Assembly (NCBI GenBank): GCA_034769895.1
Contig: CM068368.1
Location: 337,551,076-337,615,075 of the forward strand
Length of the DNA: 64,000 bases
Direction: 5' to 3'
Source of the DNA: Magicicada septendecula
Lineage: Eukaryota; Arthropoda; Insecta; Hemiptera; Cicadidae
Below the pieces are notes generated by a model, which did no database searches, was not told the DNA's origin, and was given only the letters and a program-made list of their open reading frames with translations. How positions within the stretch are numbered: the stretch's first letter is position 1; each line of letters opens with the position of its first letter. Made by a program: the position numbers and the translations under genes. Of the stretch, positions 1 through 11,533 are shown in pieces.

Positions 1-22
1 ACACATCGACCAGCGCGCGCGC

Positions 23-52
<30 letters not shown>
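1..52. repeat. (CG)n/(CA)n microsatellite
   Basis: Alternating CG dinucleotides from about position 15 run directly into CA dinucleotides up to about 52. It is a simple compound microsatellite with no gene around it. Confidence 0.95.
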
Positions 53-53
<1 letters not shown>

Positions 54-306
54 CTTGCATGAATATCACTCTGTATAAAATCGGCATCTCAATGTATGTT
101 TGCAGCAGTTGTAGATTTTGATAACCACGATCAAGAGCTTCAAGACAAGACCAAGTCTGCCTTTGTACGACTATCCTGTACCGAGAAAAAGTTGTTTCAC
201 AAAACTGATAACAACTTTTTTTTGGATCAAAAAACAATTTTGTAACTTAAGTAATGTATTGAAAACACTTGTGCCCATACTGTATAAAAATTTAGTTATG
301 ATTGGG

Positions 307-569
307 CCAAGGGTTTTTAATTTATATAATTTCAAAGAGAGCGGTTTCTTGAAAAACACAAAAAAACATGGACTTTTTTTACTCTAACCGCGAAAAACAA
401 TTTAAATCAACCTTCAAAAAATATGTTTCTTACATGGACCAAGGGTTTTTAATTTATATAATTTCAAAGAGAGCGGTTTCTTGAAAAAAAAAAAAACATG
501 GACTTTTTTACTCTAACCGCGAAAAAAAAATTTAAATCAACCTTCAAAAAATATGTTTCTTACACAGAT
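307..569. repeat. 132-bp tandem duplication
   Basis: The segment starting CCAAGGGTTTTTAATT at 307 is repeated head-to-tail starting at 439, a period of 132 bp. The copies differ by only a few bases, mostly in A-run lengths. The high identity indicates a recent duplication. Short reading frames crossing it have no recognisable product. Confidence 0.9.
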
Positions 570-663
570 CAACGCAGAATTAAATGCGCAAAAATTTGAT
601 GTAACTAGTTTATAAGTAGACCTACAGGTTCACTTGTAATTAACGCTTAAACTCGAGTATCCA

Positions 664-1793
664 TAATAAAAAATCCGACAGTAGACGCCGGCGCTAAAGA
701 ACTTCGGGTTTCAAAGTCTACATTTTATAACATAAAAAAGGGGTAGAAAACTTAGTCTTTTCTTCTAAAACAAAATACAGATTATAGTATCCAAAAAAAT
801 GGAAGCGAACAACCGGAGCCAATTGAAGTAATGTAGATGAAGCGGTTTCTACATGATACAAGCAACAACGTTCTACTGGGGGTCTGTTAGGGCTACGGGA
901 ATTCAATTAGCAGCCGGTAAATTCGCTATTAAATTCGGTGATATGAATTTAAATATGTAAATATAAAAATATATAACTGCGTGACTTTACAGATTCTGGA
1001 AGAGGCGATCAAATGTTAATAGAAGAATTTGTCGTGAATTATTAAGTGGTGATTCAGACAGCGTTGAGCCATTCGTATTAAACTAAATAGCATGTTGGCT
1101 GAAAATAATTTTACCTCTTCACAAGTTGACAATGCTGATTAAATGGGTTTATTGTGTGCGTACGCGAACACAATCCAGCGAATAAGATTGACTTATCTGT
1201 TCCAGGCCAAAAAATAAATAAAGAATGCTTAACAACTGTGTTTTAAGTGCACGTGCTGATGGTTCACGCCCATAACACCGGTAATTGTGTTGAGAAGTCT
1301 CAAAAACCAAAGCAAATAAAAAACATAATGAAACAATCTTCTGTAATCTGTAGGGTCAACAAAAACGCGAGGTTCACAAGGGAACACTTTGCCGATTGGT
1401 TTTTAAATCACTTTGTAAGGGATATAAAAAATTTTAATCGGAATTGTTAAAATTTCAAGAAACAAATATTTCTGTCGTATTGATATTAGTTAATTCTCGC
1501 ATTCTGAATAATTTTCGTTTCCCGGTTCAGAAGGAAAAATAATGTTTGTTTCTTCCGCCTAAAACTTAATGTCGAATCTTCCGCTCCCTATGGATCAGGG
1601 TGTGATTTTCAGCTGTCAGCAAAGGACACAGGCGAAAACAAAGGAAGAATGCATGAGATTTTTTGAAGAAAGTGATGTTAGAAAAAACAGAACGGGAGAG
1701 AAGTCTTTAAAAATATTAAAGAATAGAGTATCAGGAGTGCTATTTTCAACTGGGAAAACAGTTGGAGAGAAGTGGAAACCTCCACGATATTAA
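664..1793 (+). pseudogene. pogo/Tigger-type DDE transposase relic
   Basis: This is a decayed transposase of the pogo/Tigger branch of Tc1/mariner. The conserved pieces appear in the right order but in different frames. Near 715-740 is a CENP-B-like helix-turn-helix piece (KSTFYNIKK). Near 1115-1150 is the first catalytic block (NAD followed by a stop where the family has DETGL). Near 1247-1450 is the central DDE block (KSQKPKQIKNI, then NKNARFTREHFADWF and HFVRDIKNF). Near 1555-1610 is the PMDQGVI block typical of Tigger. A Glu-to-stop change beside the first Asp and several frameshifts show it is dead. Terminal inverted repeats were not found by eye. The family assignment is firm because four separate blocks agree; the boundaries are approximate. 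Confidence 0.8.
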
Positions 1794-2745
1794 ATTCTTA
1801 GAACAAGATTTTACTTAACGCAAAAAACGTATAAGAACTGGACGAACGTTTTGAAGACGAGAATTTTCAAGGAGTTTTTATTATAAACAACGTGAGTGAA
1901 AGAGGAGGATAGCTGGGGATATGCGACGAGAAATTCGGTTCTGAAAATTTAACGATATATGATAATGTTGCTCAAAATCGGTGACGTCAATGATGATGAC
2001 AAAAATAATTAAAAAATTAAACATTTACAGAACAGCTTTAAAACCTAATAGAAATTAAGATAACACTATAGATTAAGATAAAAAATATTTAATGTTACGA
2101 CAAAAGAGAGAGTAAGTGATTATAAAACAATACAAGAAATAGGTTCAGAAGAAATTCCTTTGTTTCTGTAATGAGAGATGAAAGTAAACGGAATACGTCT
2201 CAAAACTAGTGGCCTAAATTACAGTATGTTTGTGTTTTTATTCTTGTTTCTTATAGCATCTCTACGAATTTAGTACATGTTTGGGTTTATGTAAGTGTGT
2301 TCTTTAGCAAGTGTACAAACTTAAACATTAATACGTGTGTCATTTACGTAAGTAAAACTTTATTTTTAGAGGCTATTATTTACGTGCATATTATTACATG
2401 ACTGTGCAATTACCAAAATTTAAAACTTTCATTAATGTCTGTGTAAAATGTTATTTTATTTATACTAATTAAAACATTAGGAAACTATATACTTTATTTA
2501 TAAATACCTACTTTTTTAAACTCAAAAACACGAGTTTGCATAGTATTTATTGCGAGGTAGTAAGTCCCTTTCATTTATTGTTTGCTCTATAAAATCAGTC
2601 GCAAAAATACTCTTACAATTCGGATTTTTGCAAGCTGCGAACTAGGTCCTGGCGATTTAAATAAACTGTCCTGGCGAAGTGAATTTTAAACAACAACTAA
2701 ACAGTAAATGTATACTAAACTTTAAATAAACTGGATTTTGTACGT
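1794..2745. other. AT-rich interval without recognisable gene
   Basis: This is AT-rich sequence between the pogo relic and the left LTR of element A. No open frame, RNA gene or repeat structure could be supported. The last four bases, ACGT at 2742-2745, are the target duplication of element A. Confidence 0.6.
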
Positions 2746-5700
2746 TGTAACGCGACGTCTGTTACAAAGTGTTTGTTGGCTTCTTACTTTTTAATTAATC
2801 CCCACTGTTTGGGCTAGCCAATTTGTAACATTCCGTTACAAAAATATAAGAGATTAGAGGTTCGTTCAAAATAAACCTCCACTCTAGTAAGGTTTCGCTC
2901 CGCTGTGGTAGTGAAGTAACTCTTTTAAGCCCCACTGTTGTGAGCGCCACTTTGTAAGCAGACCCTGTATGCCGGTCTTTACAAAAATAAAATAGTAGAG
3001 AAAAATTTTATAAAAAATAAAATTTTCAATAAAAAAAATAATTTTGTTTATGTTAATCAATGTTTGTAATTAAGAAATAAGGCTGTTTTAAAGGTTTTGT
3101 AAAAATTTTAAGAATTAGGAAGGTATTTATTAACTATCGAGCACTTCTGGAAGATTTGAACCAAGTCTGAAGTTAAATAGATTAACTCCAGTCAGCAATC
3201 GATCGATGATTTTTCTTGCTGGTCCAATATCTCACTCAAATAAAATATTTTCTTCTTCTTGAAGTCTCTTTGCCTTAATAAATCACCTTAAATTAGCCTG
3301 TGAAATAATAACAAATAAATACAATTGAAATAAATGGATTTATTAAACAATTTAATAAATAATCGATTTTTTATCGATGGAGAACAATTATCGACTCCGT
3401 CTCAGGGAATTATCGATTGTGCATACAGTAGAAAAATTATTATAAGTATTATATAAAGGACAGGTTCTTTGAGCGATTAAATTAATAGTCAGAGAAGGGT
3501 AACGAGAAAGTATAACATTAACAATTAAAGTAAATTTAATAATTATTATTTAACAGTATTCAAATAATTCTGATATATAATGTTTAATAAATTGTTTTGT
3601 CAGACCATATGTAGCTTCTATGACGTCACTCGAGGTGGAATGCAGATTCGTAAATTTCAAAGATGGCCGCTACTAGATCTGGCGAGGTTACGGAAAAAGT
3701 CGCCGTGTTAAAAACTCAGCAAAATTGTCTTCATGAATGTTTGAAATGTCCCCGCACTGGTGTAATCTGTCTATTAGGTAGTTTGGTGTGTTCTGAAGAA
3801 GTGTTCCGTGTATATTGGTGTTAATTAAGTTATTTGGTATGTGTTCACTTCTATTGGTTAGGTTGTCTGTAAAAGTGGTTATGAGTTGTAGCGTGAATTA
3901 TGTCAAATATATTGTTTTACTGTTTTAGATCACTCGTATCATGAAGTTAGGTGTTATTTTTCACTATTGTCGTTAAAGTTTTGGTAAATTTAGTTAAGAA
4001 AGTGTTTAATTCATCTAACTCTCGATGCACTGATATTAATGGCAATTTGTCGTACCATTTTCTACTCGGTTTTAAGGAACGTTTTTCACACAACTATTCA
4101 GCTTGATATTCAACAAAAGACTATTTTAACTTGGTCAAAATCTGGCCCAGTTAATCTTTGAAAAAGTATTGTTAACATATTTCGATTACCTATACACATG
4201 ATACAATGTTACATTATATATGGAATTTATTTATTTTATTCATCACTTTCATGAAATATGAACCTTATCATTGATTTAATCATCTCATTCCTTTTAAATT
4301 GATATATTATAGTCCATATCTGTGGACATTTTGTGGAAATTAACAAATTTCTTTCCCTTTTGGAAATATAGGCTCAAAATCTGATTTCCGTCTTTATACA
4401 ATTTTTCTTCCATTTTAATTGTTATTAATACTATTATAATAAAGTTTAATTAGCCATATTTCTCTTCCTTTCCTTAAATACATATAAATTAAACTTTTGA
4501 ACTGGTTTTTTGTGTTAACCTCTGAATTTGACATTGCTCTTTAAAATTAATTAATTTATATATTTTGAAAATTTACAATATTTTAAGGTATATTTCCTTA
4601 TTATCATTTTAACTCATAGGATCATTCCCAGTAGTGGTTAACTGATTTACCTTATCTAAATCTTGCTAGTTTACAGGATTTATAAGTGAATTATACTGGT
4701 TTATATGGTTTCTGTGAATTCACCAAATTGCCTAGAGTTTAGAAATTTACATTTCTGTCTTTCTCAAATAAATTTAATCCCACCACTCCTCTGACTTTAC
4801 ATAGTTACTATTACATGAAAATAAAATGGTTTATAACTTATTGTGAGGTGTAGTATTTAATTAACACTACTGTTATAAAAAAATAATTATGAACATGATT
4901 TAGCCATCTGTACAATTGAACTTATTGCTGACATGGTTTGAACATATACATTTAACTCTTTTTGAATTAACACAGCATACCTACTGAAACATTATTAATG
5001 GTATGTATGCTGTTATTTAGCAAACATAATTCATTTTAAACATATAATATAAATCTTATTTTCTAATAACTCTTACAAATACATTGATTTTATGGCTGTG
5101 AACAAACAGTTTATTTAAACATTTTAAACCTATGAATACTAAATTAATGCCAGTCCTTTCTGGTCTAAACCATTATTATTTATGATCCCCTTCATCAGTA
5201 AACATGACCACCCATACTCTAGTTATTAGAATTTTTTACAAATGTCTTGTAAACAAAGAGTTACATTAAAATAATAAAATACTGGAAATCTTCCATTTTA
5301 TTATTTTATTATGCTGTTTATTATTGGATATTAAAGTTGTTATATAGCATATTGATAAGTCATAGTATCACTAACTTTAAGTTTATTGCATTTCCAAAAA
5401 GCACTTACACAAATTCACTTTCACTGGTGGTTCTGATATTTTGAGTTTCACTATCTCAGACCAGACCTTTAGTAATCATGGACTGTTAAGACTTGTTTAT
5501 TTTCTTTATTACACAATAGCTTTAGTCGGTTCACTTCTTATAATACTATACAACACTTTAGTTTTCTAAATAATTACATTTTTATAGGATTTTGGTATGT
5601 TATACTTTCTTTTTAATCGTTTTGGTGGGTTTGGGGTTGATGGTAGTTAATAATAATAATAGGTTTTACAACGGTGTTTCTTTCATACTATTTCTTCCTC

Positions 5701-6289
5701 TCCTCCTGTCTTTTTTCTTGTCTTTCTTCTTATCTTCTTTCTTGTCCTTCTTCTTATCTTCTTTCTTGTCTTCATTCTTGTCCTTCTTCTAGTCTTCATT
5801 CTTCTGGTCTTCTTGTCTTCCTTCTTCATTCTTGAGTAAACCAAGGTACTTTGTGTTATCTCGACTGATGTTTAGTTTGGAGCATCTAATTTATTTACTG
5901 ATACGGACCTTGTTCTTCTCTAAAGGTTTCAGGGTATTGTTTTCTTCCTGATAACAAATTTTATTCTTCCTTCTTCTTATCTTTGGGGTATTTTGGTGTT
6001 CACCACTCTTAAACTGACTCTCTTTCTTCTTGATATGATGTTATTTAATTTGTTTACTGCTCCTAGCTTCCTGGGTAAATTACTGATCTTATAATATGAG
6101 TTGCATTTAATAATTTCTTTGATATTTAAACAGTGGTTTTTATATAATGTAATGAGGATTTTTATTTTATTGTGGTTCATTCCTTTGATTTCATTAAATC
6201 TCATTCAATATTATTTTAACATATGTGGTGTAATTAAATTTTATGATTTTATATGACTTAATAAGTAGTGGATTTTCTGTCACGCTACA
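2746..6289 (-). repeat. Element A 3' LTR (3544 bp)
   Basis: This is the downstream LTR in element orientation. It is near-identical to 13905-17472. On the minus strand it runs from TGTAGCGTGACAG (at 6289) to CGTTACA (at 2746), with canonical TG...CA ends. A promoter-like core near 3443-3521 is shared with the other long LTRs. Two PBS-like modules lie inside it near its 3' end, at 2803-2837 and 2933-2962. A small 75-codon frame at 5977-6204 also occurs in the other LTR and has no recognisable product. Confidence 0.95.
5700..5793. repeat. Polypyrimidine 24-bp minisatellite in LTR
   Basis: Reiterated TTCTTATCTTCTTTCTTGTC-like units form a pyrimidine tract (purine-rich on the coding strand of the element). 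The matching tract in the other LTR, 16859-16976, has one more 24-bp unit, which explains the length difference between the LTRs. Confidence 0.9.
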
Positions 6290-6305
6290 GAATGCCCTTC
6301 TCCAG
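6290..6305 (-). promoter_or_regulatory. Polypurine tract of element A
   Basis: Read on the minus strand, GGAGAAGGGCATTC lies directly against the start of the 3' LTR. This is where plus-strand priming occurs in LTR retrotransposons. Element B has GAAGGAGAGGCATTA at the same place, so the purine core plus GCATT is conserved between the two elements. Confidence 0.8.
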
Positions 6306-8156
6306 AAGTAATTTTTTCAGACTATACTTGCTTTGTCTGAAACAATTGCTTAAGATAATTATTGTAGGTTTGTTATTATTCTGGACTTCCTTCCATTTTA
6401 AAATTTTTCTTATTTATATTTGAGTTTATATCCTTCTCATTCTCACTTGATCTTCCTTGATAGTAATAGTCATCTGAGTTTCATATTTATTATTTCATTT
6501 TCATATTTCTTCTTAGTATTTTCTCCTTGGGATATTTCCTCCCTATCGTTCCCTAATTTGTGAGCTGGTTCAGTTCAGAGAGGCACTGTACGCTACTTCC
6601 TCTGCTGTCCAATACTTCACACATATTTGAGTACAGAGGCAAATCATCTCTGCTCAAAAAACATATTAATACTGCTGGAATTATCTACAGACAGATTAAA
6701 AAATTATTCTGAATAGTACACATTTGTTACTATTTAAAAAATATCTTTGGGATACTTCACTTATTACTTATTATATTTCTCAGAGATTTTAATATTCCTA
6801 TCTCAGTTGTTCTTCTGACTCGTTAACTGGATGTTTCTTTCATTTAATATTATGGTAGGAAGCTCTTCTATTATTACATTTCTCAACTTTTCTTATCATA
6901 TAAAGCTTTTGGTGATAAATTCTTTATTACCTTCTGGTTTTTTTATTATAATCTGCATTGTTTATAGTAGCATATTTTTATGACATTTTTAGACTGTTTC
7001 TTTGTTCTTATTATTTCCACTTGTTCTATTTTCTAGAACTTTTTATAACTGTCATTATTACAATTGACATTTAATTCATAAATCATTTTATATTAATTCG
7101 TTTAATTACATATATCTTTGATATTATTCTCACATTATTCCTGTCACGGTTATTATCCTTTCGAATGATGGTTTTTTATTAATTCTAAAATGAGGTCATA
7201 ATTTCTCCTCGTACCACTTCAAAGTTTTATTATCTCATAATTCCATATAAGTTTTTGTATTTTATTATATTCAATCACTCAAATCGTATTAACTGAAATA
7301 GTATCAACTCAAATCGTATTAAAAAAATTTTTTTTTTTTTTTCCTTTGGCATCAGTTTATGGAAAGATTTTACTCTTTATATTGAAATTAGACATGATCA
7401 TACCTTCCAGAATTATTTGTTTTAATTCTAAAGTCTGTTTCCTTTATTCATCTCACTATGATCCTTTATAAACATGATAAATATATTTTATGCTTACCAT
7501 AAATATGGTATTAAATCTCTTCTGTTTATGTCACCAAAGTGTTTTATTAATAATTGGTTGGTAAGTTGTACTTACTCTTGGTTTGGAAACTTGACTTATA
7601 CACAATTCAAAATTCACTCTTCTTATATTATTCCATAAAGTTTTCTCAAATAATTTGTATGTAAGGTGGGCTTGCTTTCTTTTTAGAATTTATATATTTC
7701 AATCTACATTCTGTTTTATATTTATCTCTTCAAAATGTTTTTTCTCAAATTCTTGGTTAGTAAGGTGAACTTACAATCTTTTTAAATTTAGATGATTTCT
7801 CATTCTAAATTCTTTTTTATATTCTTGCCATAAAGTTTTCTTCAAATAGTTGTTATGTAAGGTATTACATTGTTTTTGGAATTTCGACGATTTCTAAATT
7901 CTTTTTCTTCTCTTTCCAAAATGTTTCTTTTAAATAATTGTATGTAATTTGGTATTACATTATTTTTGAATTTAGTTGATTTCTAAATTCTTTTTCTTCT
8001 CTTTCCAAAATGTTTCCTTTAAATAATTGTATGTAATTTGGTATTACATTATTTTTGAATTTAGTTGATTTCTAAATTCTTTTTCTTCTCTTTCCAAATG
8101 TTTCCTTTAAATAATTGTATGTAATTTGGTATTACCTTATTTTTGAATTTAGTTGA
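6306..8156 (-). other. Element A 3' non-coding region, no env
   Basis: About 1.85 kb lies between the integrase stop and the polypurine tract. It is AT-rich with no long frame, so an env gene is absent or has been lost. It carries the GGTACGAGGA box (minus strand, 7206-7215) that also occurs at the matching place in element B. Its promoter-proximal side is built from tandem repeats (separate entry). Confidence 0.75.
7570..8154. repeat. About 89-bp tandem repeat array downstream of integrase
   Basis: Three near-identical units start at 7889, 7978 and 8067, each opening with GATTTCTAAATTCTTTTTC. More diverged copies of the same motif (ATAAAGTTTTCTTCAAATA, TATGTAAGGTATTAC) extend back to about 7570. 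The array lies between integrase and the LTR inside element A. Confidence 0.85.
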
Positions 8157-9005
8157 TTATTCATAAAATTTCTTCATGGATGCCTGGTTAAAGACACCCT
8201 TAATTTTATTTGAATTCATCTCCTTTATTTCGTATGTGTTGTTGTTATTGTTCTTAGAGACAATATAGGGACCAGTGTACAGAAGCAATAATTTTTTTGT
8301 TATCCCCTCTAAGGAACTGGGTAATTCCCTATTCTTCAACAACACCTTCTCTCCAACGGTATAATTAATAACCTTACCCATGCTTTTATCGTACTTATTC
8401 CGCCGTTTCTCCTGATCTTCGGCCACCTTATTATGAAATTGAACTCTATTAAATATATATTTATGCTCTCTGGGGAACTCCAAGATATCCTCGATCTCCC
8501 TAGGGGGTTGTCTCTCGTACATGGCGGAGTATGGGGTTATTCCTATGGCTGGATGGTATGCCAGGTTGAGGAATTCTTCAGTGGCCTCCAAGTATTCTTG
8601 CCACCTCCTCTGCTGATCGTGGCAGTACGTTCTTAATAGGCGCCCCACCTCTCGCAAGACTCTTTCGGCCGGGTTACTGCTCGGGTGGTATACTGATGTC
8701 TTGTATGTATGAACCCCCATAGACAGCAGTGTATCCCGCCATTTCCTCCCCTTGAATTGTGTTCCGTGGTCGGTTATGATCGATACCGGTTTTCCGACGG
8801 TTGGGAAGTACTGGTTGATCAGGATTTCAAGAACTTTATTCGTAGTCGCCCGATTCGCTGGGTATAGCTTAACGAACTTGGTATAATGGTCCATTACGAT
8901 GACGAGATATTTGTATCGGTGGCGGCCTCCACTGCGGGGAAATGGCCCACAGATATCCAGGAATACCTTCTCAAGTTTCGACTGAGAGGTTATCGGAATC
9001 ATTTG
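8157..9005 (-). pseudogene. pol: Element A integrase core and C-terminal domain
   Basis: This frame of about 281 residues holds the integrase catalytic core. The first Asp is in LDICGPFP, the second in IITDHGTQF and the Glu in NPAERV. There are 34 residues between the second Asp and the Glu, one fewer than the usual D,D35E. The C-terminus contains a chromo/SH3-like stretch with GEKVLLKNRELP and LLYTGPYIVSKN. The enzyme would insert the cDNA into host DNA. It is separated from the upstream HHCC zinc-binding part by a one-base frameshift in the C-run at 9006-9009 (G-run on the coding strand). The rest of the domain looks well preserved. It is called a pseudogene because of that break, although a sequencing error in a homopolymer cannot be excluded. 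Confidence 0.9.
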
Positions 9006-10728
9006 CCCCTCTCTTTTCTCGTTGTTGGTTTTTTACGAGTTGGCAAATGCGACAGTTTCTTATGTACTTTCGTACTTTCCGATTTATGTCTTTGATATGG
9101 CAGCTCTCTTCCAGGGCCTTTACCACCTTTAAGGCGCCCATATGCCCATATCGAACATGATAATTGAACACTATCTCCTTCTCGATATGGGTCGGAATAG
9201 TAACCTTCCATTCCTCCTTATATAAAGATGGTCTTGAAAACAGGATTCCATTATGGATTTTATAATATTGGGAGATTGTCTCATCCCCTGCTTCCAATCT
9301 TGTGATAATAGAGATTAACTTCGGGTCAGCTTGTTGGTGTGTGCTCAGGTGTTCCAAAATTGATTGTAGACCGGCACTGCTGCTTAGAATATGGTATACT
9401 TTAAGAATACTCTCCTTCTCTCCCTCGAACGTCTGTTTGTCAATGTCTACTCTAGACAATACGTCCGCGACGACATTCTTCTTTCCGGGGATATACTCCC
9501 ACTTAAGGTCGTATTCTTGCAGCAATAGTATCCACCGCGTTAACCTTCCATGGCTTAACTTACATCTCTTAAGGAACGAGATAGACTTATGGTCTGTCCG
9601 GACGGTAACGGAATAACCAAGGATATAAGTGCGGAACTTTCCGCACGCGAACACGACACTCAATAATTCCTTTTCTGTAACGTGGTAGTTTTTCTCACAT
9701 TGATTCAATGCTCTGCTGGCAAAGCAGATCACAAGATGTTCGCCCTCCTCATCCTCTTGATATAAGGTAGTGCCGAGGCTGATGTCACTGGCATCACAAT
9801 TAAGAAAGAAAGGCTTGTTAAAATCTGGATGGCGAAGTATAATGGGTTCAAGGAATTTTTGTTTTATTAAAGATAATATATTTTGTTGTTCATTACCCCA
9901 GATCCATTTATTTTTGGATGACAGTTGCGGCTGAAATCTGGCAGTCAGTTCTGAGTATTTTTTCTGGAACTTACGGTAGTAATTACAGAGTCCCAGGAAC
10001 GACTGTAACTGCCTTCGATTCTTAGGTGTAGGAAAGTTCTGAATCGCTTCGACCTTTTCAGCCGACGGTGAGATTCCCTGATCATTTAAGATGAAGCCTA
10101 AGAATTGTATTTCCTTAGCAATGAAATTAGATTTTGCTAATTTTAGCGTAATATTGTTTGTCGCTAGCTTCTGTAATACGTGTTCCACACGGTAGCAGTG
10201 TTCCTCCCAAGTTTCTGAGGACACTAGCAAGTCATCGACATATACGGTGGTGAATTGTAGTGCTTCTTGGCCAAGTATCTGGTCCATACAGTGCACAAAG
10301 ACCGCGACTGAGTTTACCAGTCCGAAGGGCAACCTCTTAAACTGGTAGTTCCGCCCTTCGAATATAAAGGCCAGATACTGGCGACTCTGTGGATGTAATT
10401 CCACCTGCCAGTACCCGCACACTGTATCCCAGGTACTGAAGTATTTGGTACCGTGGAACCGTTTTAAAATCTCCTCAATCTCACCGGGCGAAGTCCTGTC
10501 ATTAATGATCATTTTATTTATTTCGCGCGCATCTAAACACAAACGGACTTGTCCGTTTTTCTTAGGAATAGCCACGATAGGACTTGTATATGGGGAATGG
10601 CTACTCTCTATAATGTCACGGTTAATCAGTTGCTCTATTTCAGCTCTTACTGCTTGCTTTCGTGATTGCGCAATGGGGTAAGACTTCCGGTTAAAGTCCA
10701 CTGTGTCTCGGAACTGTAGAGTACACTA
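8971..10728 (-). pseudogene. pol: Element A reverse transcriptase, RNase H and integrase HHCC domain
   Basis: A long frame of 576 residues (10701-8971). The RT palm has its first Asp in FSTWDTVCGYWQ (about residue 92), LPFGLVNS (about 124-131) and the catalytic YVDD at about 154-157. RNase H follows with FFLNCDASD, TEKELLSVV and RTDHKSISF. Near the C-terminus lies the integrase zinc finger, HVRYGH followed by CRICQ. The coding frame continues upstream of 10701 but meets a TAG at 10726-10728, right after a DEPGKVKNF stretch typical of the region preceding RT. The frame leaves integrase at the homopolymer near 9006. Apart from these lesions the polymerase is close to canonical, which fits the young LTRs. 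Confidence 0.93.
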
Positions 10729-11532
10729 GAAGTTTTTCACTTTACCGGGCTCATCAGAAAAGACTGATTTATATTTGTTATATATGCTGATTAATTTGTT
10801 CGCTTGGTTTAAAGTTAACTTTTCGCCAGTTATACCGCTCCGGAAATCCCTGATCTCCTGGATTTTTTGTGACCATAAATCTTCATTGGAGGTGTCGTCT
10901 ATCCTTTGTTCAATTATAGATGTTGGATGGATGTAGTTAATTTTGCGGATTTGGCGGGAACGACTTGGTCACTACCCACCAAGTTCGCCGTCCAAGTATG
11001 TCCGTTAGTATACAGCGATAATGTTTCAGTTCTCAGATCAATGATGGCGGAATTCCTCCTGAGCACATCGCACCCGACCAGTATATTAAATGGCAGACCG
11101 CTCGCCACCAAGAATTCCATATCAATTGCTATACCACAGCTCATCACACTGGCGGAGACTTGCCTACGTATTGTTTTATTTTGTCGGCCGGTTGCTCCCA
11201 ACAAAATAATATTATTCAACGGCAACGTTGGTAAAGTTCTCCCGCACTCCTGCTGTATCCTCTCCAACTCCGTCGTACTTATGATTGACACGTTCGAACC
11301 AGTATCGATCATTAACTTGGCTGGGATGCCTTCTACCTCGGCGTCGACATGTATTATTTCATTATTGAAGTTATTGGTGGGATTCCTGTTATCCTCTTCC
11401 AATAACTCATGTCTGATGTCCTTTAGGTAGTTGCACGCTATGACTGTGATACGATTGTTATTATACTTATGATTACTCTCATTATTATGATTATACCCAG
11501 TATTTAGGAGCAGTAACGGGTTCTGGCGATTT
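10729..11532 (-). pseudogene. pol: Element A aspartic protease and start of pol
   Basis: The retropepsin-type protease is shown by LMIDTGSNVSII (active-site DTG about 33 residues into the 10914-11402 frame) and by a downstream NILVGCDVLRRN block like the family's ILGxD motif. Retropepsins act as dimers and cut Gag-Pol. The pol frame is open upstream of 11402 as an Asn-rich stretch and overlaps the end of gag. The pol frame is shifted -1 relative to gag, which fits programmed -1 frameshifting, but I could not identify a specific slippery site. The protease frame stops at 10914-10916. The linker to RT continues in another frame, implying a one-base indel around 10915-10935. Confidence 0.85.
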
Positions 11533-11533
11533 A

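Noticed and set aside
5977..6204. 75-codon frame present identically at 17160-17387
   Set aside because: It is identical because both are LTR copies; no domain recognised and no sign of selection can be judged from two near-identical copies.
6290..8156. Possible env gene in element A
   Set aside because: No frame of useful length, no signal peptide or fusion-type motif; the region is tandem repeats and AT-rich filler.
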